From positions 1-6,277 of the forward strand of contig CALXUL010000033.1 of the NCBI GenBank assembly GCA_944391635.1: a stretch of DNA of 6,277 nt. The letters are read 5' to 3'. The position numbers were made by a program, and so were the translations under genes. Of this stretch, positions 1 to 5,453 are shown one piece after another. Under the pieces are notes generated by a model that was not told the origin of the DNA, did not search any database, and saw only the letters and a list, made by a program, of their open reading frames with translations. Position 1 is the first letter of the stretch, and each line of letters begins with the position of its first letter. The stretch is from an uncultured Clostridia bacterium (lineage in GTDB: Bacteria; Bacillota; Clostridia; UBA1381).

Positions 1-1
1 T

Positions 2-121
2 CTGGAAAACGGCCTCTGGTGGAAGGTGGAAAAGACAATCCATACCCATGACAGTGCCGGTGTGATTCCCCAGTGGCTTACGGTACAGCCGGAGGCGGTT
101 CTTCTTTTGCGTGGGGAGTAA
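2..121 (+). CDS. 3' end of an unidentified protein gene (partial)
   Basis: An open frame enters from the left edge and ends at TAA 119-121, giving 39 C-terminal residues. The peptide has a Trp-rich start (NGLWWKVEK), a middle containing IHTHDSAGVIPQW and an end of EAVLLLRGE, which looks like genuine coding sequence in a moderate-GC codon style like the other flanking genes. I do not recognise the family and assign no function. It lies on the same strand as the flavodoxin gene but is separated from it by about 270 bases including a strong terminator, so the two are probably separate transcripts. Shortness and loss of the upstream part limit confidence. Confidence 0.5.
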   Translation: MENGLWWKVEKTIHTHDSAGVIPQWLTVQPEAVLLLRGE

Positions 122-388
122 GCCATCCTGCGCCGGCGAGCAGTCCTCCAGCCCTCCCATACAGGTGTGGCGGCGCATTTGGCATCCCTGAACGAATGCC
201 GCCTGTCCGGCGGCAGGATTTTCAGCGTAAAAGGGGCAGTTCCAGTCGTGGTTTTCCGGCTTTGGAAGCGGTATGTTTATTGTTTCGTATTCGAAAAGGA
301 CAGATTATGCGTAAACCGTATAGTCTGTTCTTTTTTTGTCTTTTCGGCAGATTCAGGCAGCAAGTTACTGTGAAAGTTCAGCCGCCGG
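122..388. other. Intergenic region with hairpins, no supported gene
   Basis: I see no convincing gene here: the open frames crossing it have no ribosome binding site and low-complexity, Cys/Phe/Arg-rich translations. It contains a GC hairpin at 197-215 (TGCCGCC and GGCGGCA around a 5-base loop), followed by only GGATTTT, which could be a weak terminator for the upstream gene. A strong terminator at 294-337 is listed separately. A third small hairpin at 381-397 (GCCGCC/GGCGGC) has the first possible flavodoxin ATG in its loop. I find no clear promoter between 338 and 388. Confidence 0.4.
294..337 (+). terminator. Rho-independent terminator
   Basis: A 12-bp stem, with two G-U wobbles in RNA, is formed by ACAGATTATGCG (300-311) and CGTATAGTCTGT (317-328) around a 5-base loop. 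It is followed by a T-rich tail, TCTTTTTTT, ending at 337. The stem extends outward by A-T, G-C and G-U pairs to about 294/334. The A-run on the left means it could also work on the minus strand. It would end transcription from the partial gene at the left edge and isolates the flavodoxin gene from it. Confidence 0.8.
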
Positions 389-937
389 ATGGGCGGCGTG
401 GAATCAGGGATGCTGAATGCGTTGTATTTAGAATTTCAATTAACTGGAACAGAGGGTAAGACGTTAGTTGTCTACTTTTCTGCAACAGGAAATACAGAAC
501 GTGTGGCTGAGATGATTGCAGAGACAACAGGTGGCGACTTGTTTGAACTGGAACTTTCTGATCCCTATACAGATGAAGATTTAAACTATAATGATGAGAA
601 CAGCCGCGTTTCGCAGGAGTATGCAGATGAGAGTCTGAGGAATGTGGAACTTGTTGCTACAACGGCGGAAGGGTTCGATGAGTACGAAAATGTCTTTGTA
701 GGGTATCCCGTATGGTGGGGGATTGCCGCATGGCCGGTAAATACCTTTATAGAGGCAAATGATTTTACAGGGAAAACGGTGATTCCGTTCTGCACATCTG
801 CCAGCTCTGGATTGGGTGAAAGTGGTGAATTGTTGGCTGAATTGGCAGGGACTGGAGAGTGGCTGGAAGGAATGAGATTTCGGTCTGGGGCTTCGGAAGA
901 AGATGTTGTGACCTGGGTGGAGAGCTTGGGGCTGTAA
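389..937 (+). CDS. Flavodoxin family protein (flavodoxin_4-like)
   Basis: This is an FMN-binding electron-transfer protein of the short flavodoxin type. Numbered from ATG 389 (182 aa), strand beta-1 and the FMN phosphate loop are at 24-36 (KTLVVYFSATGNT). The conserved DLNYNDENSR segment is at 64-73, the GYPVWWG flavin-contacting loop at 105-111, and the TVIPFCTSASSG strand at 130-141; the end is typical of the family (GASEEDVVTWVESLGL). The 5' end is odd. Residues 1-23 are not family-like, a TGA lies just upstream at 371-373, and neither ATG 389 nor ATG 410 has a good ribosome binding site; 389 also sits in a small GC hairpin loop. Homologues often begin right at the KTLVVYFS strand or have a lipoprotein leader with a linker ending like TGTEGK. 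The original N-terminus may therefore have been lost, leaving translation uncertain. Family call is firm; start is not. Confidence 0.88.
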   Translation: MGGVESGMLNALYLEFQLTGTEGKTLVVYFSATGNTERVAEMIAETTGGDLFELELSDPYTDEDLNYNDENSRVSQEYADESLRNVELVATTAEGFDEYENVFVGYPVWWGIAAWPVNTFIEANDFTGKTVIPFCTSASSGLGESGELLAELAGTGEWLEGMRFRSGASEEDVVTWVESLGL

Positions 938-960
938 TAGAATAGGGAAATCCAGGATGA

Positions 961-986
961 GGCATGATTCAAAAGTGGATCATGCC
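961..986 (+). terminator. Hairpin terminator downstream of flavodoxin gene
   Basis: GGCATGATTC (961-970) pairs with GGATCATGCC (977-986) over 10 bp, including one G-U, around the loop AAAAGT. It starts 24 bases after the flavodoxin stop. The tail is only ATTTATAATT rather than a clean T-run, so it is a plausible but imperfect intrinsic terminator. AT-rich DNA of a different character starts directly after it, so it is also close to the left limit of the defence island. Confidence 0.6.
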
Positions 987-1137
987 ATTTATAATTCAAA
1001 AGATATGTCTATAAAATTATCGATTGTTTTCTATTTGATCCAATATGTGAACAGAATTTTTTGCTTTTTGGAAGCTAGCTTTTTCCATGGATAAACCTAA
1101 AGTATGTGAACTTAAGCAATGTGGAAAGGAATTGCAG

Positions 1138-1198
1138 AAATTCATTAAGTGGTTTAAAATATATATAGTATTTGCAAAAGAATATTCTTAATGAATTT
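1138..1198. repeat. Perfect 12-bp inverted repeat upstream of CBASS operon
   Basis: AAATTCATTAAG at 1138-1149 is the exact reverse complement of CTTAATGAATTT at 1187-1198. The arms are separated by 37 bases containing the candidate -10 region. The left arm overlaps the candidate -35 element and the right arm would lie just inside the transcript. Within the right part, AAGAATATTCTT (1178-1189) is itself a perfect 12-bp palindrome. The arrangement fits an operator pair for a repressor, but no regulator gene is in the window. Confidence 0.6.
1141..1169 (+). promoter_or_regulatory. Candidate promoter of the CBASS operon
   Basis: The -10 candidate is TATAGT (1164-1169) and the -35 candidate is TTCATT (1141-1146), with a 17-bp spacer. 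The -10 is good and the -35 is weak (three of six consensus positions), which would suit a promoter needing an activator or held low by a repressor. It is bracketed by the inverted repeat and overlaps the first copy of the direct repeat. The surrounding run of TATATATA makes the exact -10 register uncertain. Confidence 0.4.
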
Positions 1199-1213
1199 AA
1201 GTGATTTCAAATA
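1145..1213 (+). repeat. 17-bp imperfect direct repeat, 52 bp apart
   Basis: TTAAGTGGTTTAAAATA (1145-1161) and TTAAGTGATTTCAAATA (1197-1213) match at 15 of 17 positions. The start-to-start distance of 52 bp is close to five turns of B-DNA, which would put both copies on the same face. The second copy ends immediately before the AGGGAGGA ribosome binding site of the nucleotidyltransferase gene. AT-rich sequence makes chance matches easier, so function as binding sites is an inference. Confidence 0.5.
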
Positions 1214-1232
1214 GGGAGGAATGGGTGTAATT

Positions 1233-2132
1233 ATGAAATACTCAGAGCAGACACTGCAGAAGTGGACAGCTCCTTTGTCGCAGACTGAAGAACAGAGAGC
1301 TAATAATGCCATAAAAATGATAAAAACGGCAATTAATGAAAATGAAAACTTGAAATCAATGGAAATTGAAGTCTTTACTCAAGGCTCCTACGCAAACAAT
1401 ACAAATGTTCGTGCTGAAAGTGACGTGGATGTTTGTGTTATGCTTAAAGATATCTTTCATGAAAAATACCCAGAAGGAAAGAAAAGGGAAGATTATGGAT
1501 TTGATGCCGCCGATATGACATTTAGACAGTATCGTGACTTAATAAAGAAAGCTCTTCAAGATAAGTTTCAGGCGGATTATGTATATGACGGTAATAAATC
1601 TTTAAAAATAAATGAAAATACATACCATGTTCAGGCCGATGTTGTACCTGCTTTTCAACTTCGTAATTATTATTACTGGGGAAGTACAGATCCGAACAAA
1701 TATATCGAAGGAACGTGGTTCGTTGCCAAAGACGGAAAAGAGGTATCAAATTATCCGAAAAGACATATTAAAAATGGAGTCAATAAGAATAACGCAACAA
1801 ATTATAAGTACAAAAAACTTGTTCGAATCATGAAGCATATTAAAAACAATATGGTAGAGGATAAGATGGCAGATAGAAATAAAATCACTTCGTTCTTGGT
1901 AGAGTGTCTTGTTTATCAGATACCAAATAATATAATAACTGGTTGTTCTACTTGGACAGAAACAGTTCGCCAAGCAATTATTTTTCTTTACAATGAGATT
2001 GATGAGGGGCGTCACAAGGAATGGTGTGAAGTTAGTGATATGCTGTATTTATTCCGTGGAATAAAATGGACTGATTTGGATGCAAAGCAGTGGCTATATG
2101 ATGCATGGAATTATCTTGAATATGGAGAGTAA
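1233..2132 (+). CDS. CBASS cGAS/DncV-like nucleotidyltransferase (CD-NTase)
   Basis: This cytosolic cyclic-oligonucleotide synthase would be the sensor and signal generator of a CBASS anti-phage system. From Met 1233 (299 aa) the pol-beta-type active site is intact: QGSYANNT with the GS motif at 51-52, SDVDV with two metal-binding Asp at 64 and 66, and the third Asp at 136 in QADVVPAF. Other CD-NTase hallmarks are GNKSLKI at about 120-126, YPKRHIKNG at about 174-182, and the C-terminal helical core with YKKLVRIMK at 193-201 and FLVECLVYQIPN at 221-232. Length is typical. I prefer ATG 1233 over ATG 1221 because AGGGAGGA (1213-1220) directly abuts 1221, though its spacing to 1233 is somewhat long. 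The gene stops 3 bases before the effector start, so the two are translationally linked. The partner suggests clade E (CdnE), but I cannot confirm clade or product by eye. Confidence 0.93.
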   Translation: MKYSEQTLQKWTAPLSQTEEQRANNAIKMIKTAINENENLKSMEIEVFTQGSYANNTNVRAESDVDVCVMLKDIFHEKYPEGKKREDYGFDAADMTFRQYRDLIKKALQDKFQADYVYDGNKSLKINENTYHVQADVVPAFQLRNYYYWGSTDPNKYIEGTWFVAKDGKEVSNYPKRHIKNGVNKNNATNYKYKKLVRIMKHIKNNMVEDKMADRNKITSFLVECLVYQIPNNIITGCSTWTETVRQAIIFLYNEIDEGRHKEWCEVSDMLYLFRGIKWTDLDAKQWLYDAWNYLEYGE

Positions 2133-2135
2133 TCT

Positions 2136-2726
2136 ATGAGTGAAGCGGCAAAGAAGTTTATTAATATAGCTATATGGGTTACCATTATCCTATTTGCTTT
2201 GCGCTGCTGGCTCGATTGGGAAAATCTTAGTGCAGCAGTGAGTGGATATAAGATCATAGAGTGTGGATACTCTGTTTATGGTTATGCAGGCGAGGCTATT
2301 GGAGCTGCAACGATTTTTATGGCACTTTTTAATAAGTGGTTATGGAAATTTAAGGTTTTTAATTGGATCAGGGGTGGAATGCCGATTCTTTCAAAAAAAT
2401 ATACGGGTACCATCACTTTTGTGTGGAATGAAAAGAAACAAACACGAATTTCGAAGATAGAGATTGAACAGACATTTCTTAAGGTCACTGTTAAATTGGG
2501 GACTGATGAAAGTTCAAGTAATTCTGTAACGGCTACGATTGAGACAATTAATAATGAGAAGCAGCTCGTTTATACTTATTTGAACACACCAAAAGCAGAA
2601 CTTCAGAGTAGAAGTGAGATTCATTATGGAACAGCTATGTTGAGAGTCGATAATCCAGAAAGGCTTACGGGTAATTATTATACAAGTCGTCTTACAAGAG
2701 GATCTATGGACTTTAAAGCGGACTAA
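2136..2726 (+). CDS. cap15: CBASS effector Cap15-like, 2TM plus beta-barrel cyclic-nucleotide receptor
   Basis: This is the membrane effector of the CBASS pair. At 196 aa it has two N-terminal hydrophobic helices (about 9-26 and 47-66) and basic/aromatic residues at the membrane edge (FNKWLWKFKVFNW). A soluble beta-strand-rich domain follows from about 83 to 194. That domain matches the Cap15/SMODS-associated 2TM beta-strand-rich pattern: P-x-L-S-K-K-Y-T-G near 83-91, IEQTFLKVTVKLGTDESSSNS at about 110-130, LVYTYLNTP at 144-152, HYGTAMLRV at 163-171 and LTGNYYTSRLTRGSM at 177-191. Known Cap15 proteins bind a cyclic dinucleotide through this barrel, oligomerise and disrupt the inner membrane. 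GGAGAG (2124-2129), inside the last codons of the upstream gene, gives a 6-base spacing to ATG 2136. Assignment rests on architecture and motif pattern, without a profile search. Confidence 0.87.
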   Translation: MSEAAKKFINIAIWVTIILFALRCWLDWENLSAAVSGYKIIECGYSVYGYAGEAIGAATIFMALFNKWLWKFKVFNWIRGGMPILSKKYTGTITFVWNEKKQTRISKIEIEQTFLKVTVKLGTDESSSNSVTATIETINNEKQLVYTYLNTPKAELQSRSEIHYGTAMLRVDNPERLTGNYYTSRLTRGSMDFKAD

Positions 2727-2772
2727 AATAGGATGATGAAAATATCTAATTGGCGTTTAATGAGGGGATAAA

Positions 2773-3468
2773 ATGAATTTACTTAGGTTGTGGTATGTAG
2801 ATGAAGATTATTTAAATAGTTTGTATAATCAAATTTCGGAAAATGTTACACAAATACACATTACTGAGGGGAAAAGTTCAGATAAAGAGGGTACTCTGAT
2901 TTTTGATATCGGGAAAATAATAAGTAGTTTTAAATTTCCTATAGGCATATCTTTAAGAACAAGATATGAAATCGGAAAAAATGTGATTAAAGAAAAAACA
3001 ATTACTCCTTCTGTAGAATATAAGATTCAAAAAATTCAAGATTATATTAAGGATAAATATAAATTAAAAGAAATCGTGAAGTATGATTCGGAAGTTCGAG
3101 GAATCGTTTGGATTTCAGATATGTTTACATTGTTAGAATTGTATTACCAAGGAAACAAAGATAAGAATCTAATTCATAAACCAAATTTTATTGAAAAGCC
3201 CAGCGAGTTAGTTTGGCATATGCATTGGTCTATGAAAGTAGATAATTCAAAGCGTCATTATGAAAATAGTCCGGAGCTGATAAAAGATGTTTCTGTTGAA
3301 ATGTTTTTAGGTGGAGATAAGATAAAAAGAAACATTAAGCATATAACAACGGCAATAGAGAAATATCACCCATTTGATTTTAATATTATTGGTGATTTTT
3401 GTAAAATAGACAATTGTACATATACATTAAAGCCTATTATTATTTATCAGGATAACAGCAATATGTAA
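2773..3468 (+). CDS. Uncharacterised protein, possibly DUF6414-like
   Basis: This 231-aa protein has no signal peptide or clear membrane span and is probably cytosolic. The N-terminus (LLRLWYVDEDYLNSLYNQI, about 3-21) resembles the beta-strand plus Y-x-D-x-x-x-x-N-S-x-x-x-Q opening of DUF6414 proteins, a family of unknown function. A Gly/Ile-rich segment follows (LIFDIGKIISSFKFPIGISL, about 42-61), then a Lys-rich helical region, and a Trp/His-rich stretch (LVWHMHWSMKV). No catalytic motif is evident. GAGGGG (2762-2767) sits 5 bases before ATG 2773. The gene begins 46 bases after the effector stop with no terminator between, so it may be co-transcribed with CBASS. It appears even more AT-rich than the two genes before it, which could mean a separate origin. 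The DUF6414 link is tentative. Confidence 0.72.
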   Translation: MNLLRLWYVDEDYLNSLYNQISENVTQIHITEGKSSDKEGTLIFDIGKIISSFKFPIGISLRTRYEIGKNVIKEKTITPSVEYKIQKIQDYIKDKYKLKEIVKYDSEVRGIVWISDMFTLLELYYQGNKDKNLIHKPNFIEKPSELVWHMHWSMKVDNSKRHYENSPELIKDVSVEMFLGGDKIKRNIKHITTAIEKYHPFDFNIIGDFCKIDNCTYTLKPIIIYQDNSNM

Positions 3469-3500
3469 CCTTTTATATCTTTGCATGACGAGGTGGTTAT

Positions 3501-3893
3501 GTGTCTGTTGAAAAATTCCTTCAAAAATTTTGCACTGACGAAATATATTTACAAGATAATTATAGGGGATTACTTCGAATTGCTCAAAATTATGAAGTGA
3601 TTCTGACAGCGTTATTTGAATTACCGGAAGAAATTCCTTGGTACGCTATTCATTTTGTATTAAATGGATTGCTTGATGAATATGGACAAGTATTTAGTAG
3701 TAAAGTTGCGACAATTACAAAAGGCTCATAGTCTTTAGAATTTACCTCATATGGCACACCGGGAATTCTGCTAGATGGAATAAGATGCTATTTTTTGAGA
3801 GATAATTATAGTATAGCTGCGTTTTTTGAAATCCCTTTAACAGATGAAAATAGCATTTTAAGGTATGTTACTCGTAATTTTTTTCTAAAATGA
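3501..3893 (+). pseudogene. Small hypothetical gene interrupted by an in-frame amber codon
   Basis: GTG 3501 with ribosome binding site GAGGTGG (3490-3496) opens a frame of 76 codons that ends at TAG 3729-3731. The same frame then continues without another stop for 53 codons to TGA 3891-3893. The second half looks protein-like: SLEFTSYGTPGILLDGIRC, then a hydrophobic IAAFFEIPLTD segment. The simplest reading is one gene of about 130 codons broken by a nonsense change at codon 77. The alternatives are a genuine 76-aa protein, suppression of the amber codon, or a sequencing error. The first half is helical and aromatic-rich (LRIAQNYEVILTALFELP, WYAIHFVLNGLLDEYG). I recognise no family. It lies 32 bases after the preceding stop and 55 bases before the DUF2971 gene, in the same direction. 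Confidence 0.6.
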
Positions 3894-3948
3894 TTGATAA
3901 TATTATGTACTATTCTAGAGAAAATATAAAAACAAATGGAGGCTATTT

Positions 3949-4914
3949 ATGAGTGATAATTTGATTTACCATTACTGTAGTGTTGAAACTTTTTTAAATA
4001 TTGTTAGAAATCATACATTGCGTTTGTCGGATTTGTGCAAATCTACAGACAAATTAGAATTAAAATCGCTGATGGATGTTGTTAAAGAGAAGGTAATGGA
4101 AAACTATAAAAAGTCCCAAGATCTTTACGGATCAATTATATATGGTGTTAATACAGATGATGCCTTTTCCTATATGCTTCAAATGGTTACATCACAAATA
4201 ATTAGCGATACAGATCAAATGCTATTTGGAGTATGCTTTTCAGAAGAAGGTGATTTACTGGAACAGTGGAGAGAATATGCAGATAAAGGCAATGGCTTGG
4301 CAATAGGATTTGAGCGGAATTGGTTCGAGAATTTATGTAAAGACAGTGAAATGTTTAAATTTGCAAAGGTCAAATATGGATATAAGGAAAAAGAAGATAC
4401 AGTAGTTGAGAAATTGGCTTTATCGATTTATGAAAACATGATTTTTGCAATTGGAAATGGAGAAGTGAGTAAGTTTTTGGACGGAACGTATTCCTCCAGC
4501 TTTCCTGTTATGTATGATAAAATGGAAATTTACCAAGATTCGATTTTTGTTAAGAGAGAGGAATATTGTAATGAAAAAGAATGGCGTTTAATTATAAATG
4601 ATGAGGATACATATAAGACATATGATGATTGGTGTGAATATTATAATTGGTCCAAAGGCGATGCTGAAAAGAGTGAATATATTTTTCAAAAATTAATTCC
4701 TAACGGTATGGAATTTATGGTTAGGAATGGAAAAATTGTGCCGTATCTTGATATGAAATATGATTTGGATGAGGATAGCATACCGGTTAAAGAAATCATA
4801 ATCGGACCAAGTTGTAAAGTAGATAAATTAGATATTTTTCATTTATTGGAATTCTTTGGATTTGATGGAAATAAAATAAATGTAGAAAAATCTAAATCGT
4901 CATATGGGTTATAA
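3949..4914 (+). CDS. DUF2971 domain protein
   Basis: This 321-aa soluble protein carries the DUF2971 signature: IYHYCSVETFLNIVRNHTLRL at 6-26, with a charged K-S-x-D-x-x-E-L element just after; FGVCFSEEGDLLEQWREYAD at 93-112, followed by GNGLAIGFE; VKREEYCNEKEWRLI at about 201-215; and IPVKEIIIGPSCK near the end. The function of the family is not established. The His in YHY, the W-x-x-Y-A-x-x-x-x-G segment and the Glu pair in NEKEWR recall the spaced H-Y-E layout of ADP-ribosyltransferase-like folds, which is my inference. TGGAGG (3937-3942) gives a 6-base spacing to ATG 3949. It could be the last gene of the CBASS transcript or have its own weak promoter in the preceding AT-rich stretch. Members of this family often occur among accessory and defence genes, so a host-defence role is plausible but unproven. 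Confidence 0.88.
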   Translation: MSDNLIYHYCSVETFLNIVRNHTLRLSDLCKSTDKLELKSLMDVVKEKVMENYKKSQDLYGSIIYGVNTDDAFSYMLQMVTSQIISDTDQMLFGVCFSEEGDLLEQWREYADKGNGLAIGFERNWFENLCKDSEMFKFAKVKYGYKEKEDTVVEKLALSIYENMIFAIGNGEVSKFLDGTYSSSFPVMYDKMEIYQDSIFVKREEYCNEKEWRLIINDEDTYKTYDDWCEYYNWSKGDAEKSEYIFQKLIPNGMEFMVRNGKIVPYLDMKYDLDEDSIPVKEIIIGPSCKVDKLDIFHLLEFFGFDGNKINVEKSKSSYGL

Positions 4915-4969
4915 TTAAAAGAAAAATCATTTATTAGCTACTTAAATTAAAAAGGTATAATTAGACAAA

Positions 4970-5005
4970 GCCAGCGATTCAAGTAAAAACCAAAGAATCA
5001 CTGGC
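4970..5005. other. Imperfect hairpin at the right island edge
   Basis: GCCAGCGATTC (4970-4980) and GAATCACTGGC (4995-5005) pair over 11 positions with one C-A mismatch around a 14-base A-rich loop. There is no T-run on the + strand; read on the minus strand the stem is followed by TTTGTCTAATT, only a weak terminator tail. It sits between the end of the DUF2971 gene and the point where the FMN-reductase sequence resumes, so it may be a terminator for the island or part of its end. Confidence 0.4.
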
Positions 5006-5011
5006 AGTAAA

Positions 5012-5386
5012 GAATGTCCGTGTGTACAAAAGGATGATATGGCTCAGATTTATCCGGCAGTAAAGGAATGTGATGTGGTGGTACTGGCAACTCCGCTTTA
5101 CTACTGGAATATGAGCGGCCAGATCAGAACCGCTGTTGACCGTTTGTTTGCTTTAGAGGAAGGCGATGGCAACCTTCTCAGAGGACATGACCGGGCCTCC
5201 GCTCTGCTGATGGCCGCAGAAGGTCATGGATTTGAGGACGTACTTACCTATTACGATCATCTGATGGAACATTTGCGCTGGAAAAATCTCGGCCATGTTC
5301 TTGCAGGCGGGAATATGAGCGTGGGGGATATCAAAGACAAACCTGAAATCCGGCAGGCGTATGAACTGGGGAAATCTATTCAGTAA
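5012..5386 (+). pseudogene. 5'-truncated NADPH-dependent FMN reductase / flavodoxin-like gene
   Basis: The frame from about 5012 reads ECPCVQKDDM and runs on through the C-terminal half of an iron-sulfur-flavoprotein/FMN-reductase type protein. The flavin-binding loop VVLATPLYYWNMSGQIRTAV lies at 14-33 when counted from ATG 5039, followed by DRLFALEEG, the ALLMAAEGHGFEDVL strand and AGGNMSVGDI. Full-length members have about 60-80 more residues at the front, including the GSPRKxGNT phosphate-binding loop and Cys motif; none is present here or to the left of the island. The in-frame sequence before 5012 is not family-like and hits a TAA at 4958. ATG 5039 is an internal Met of the KDDM motif, not a natural start. 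The remnant is therefore probably inactive, cut by the event that placed the AT-rich block beside it. Confidence 0.82.
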
Positions 5387-5414
5387 ATGCGGCATCTTTC
5401 AGAGGGAATTATGA

Positions 5415-5453
5415 GGGCAGCAGAAATAAAATCTGCTGCCCTTATACATTTTC
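5415..5453 (+). terminator. Rho-independent terminator
   Basis: GGGCAGCAGA (5415-5424) and TCTGCTGCCC (5432-5441) form a perfect 10-bp stem with loop AATAAAA, followed by TTATACATTTTC. It begins 28 bases after the stop of the truncated FMN-reductase gene and is presumably that gene's original terminator. Confidence 0.75.

Larger units (their letters stand above)
987..5011. mobile_element. AT-rich defence island (putative horizontally acquired block)
   Basis: Base composition drops sharply after about 986 and rises again near 5012. Everything inside is on the + strand and is either a known anti-phage system or an uncharacterised gene. The right limit lies in the middle of the FMN-reductase reading frame, which resumes as a family-like sequence at about 5012. 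No integrase, transposase, tRNA or clear target duplication is present, so the block is inferred from composition and context, and its mobility mechanism is unknown. Its internal composition is also uneven: the two CBASS genes appear somewhat less AT-rich than the three genes after them, suggesting assembly in more than one step. Confidence 0.55.

Noticed and set aside
73..459. 128-codon open frame across the left intergenic region
   Set aside because: No ribosome binding site, it runs through a strong terminator hairpin, its composition is not protein-like, and it overlaps the real ends of the left partial gene and the flavodoxin gene.
586..999. 137-codon minus-strand frame opposite the flavodoxin gene
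   Set aside because: Shadow of the well-supported flavodoxin frame; Ser/Pro-rich translation with no family pattern.
1072..1081. AAGCTAGCTT perfect 10-bp palindrome upstream of the CBASS promoter
   Set aside because: Short, isolated, and not repeated near the promoter elements; no reason to prefer it as an operator.
1087..1191. 34-residue open frame (MDKPKVCELKQCGKEL...) upstream of the CBASS operon
   Set aside because: Only a poorly spaced GGAAG precedes it, it overlaps the candidate promoter and repeats, and no family is recognisable; more likely chance.
2733..2771. 12-residue mini frame (MMKISNWRLMRG) ending one base before the 231-aa gene
   Set aside because: Could couple translation, but the ribosome binding site is weak and such short frames are common in AT-rich DNA.
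987..5011. CRISPR array, tRNA attachment site or integrase for the island
   Set aside because: No spaced repeats, no tRNA-like cloverleaf and no recombinase motif were seen in either strand of this window.
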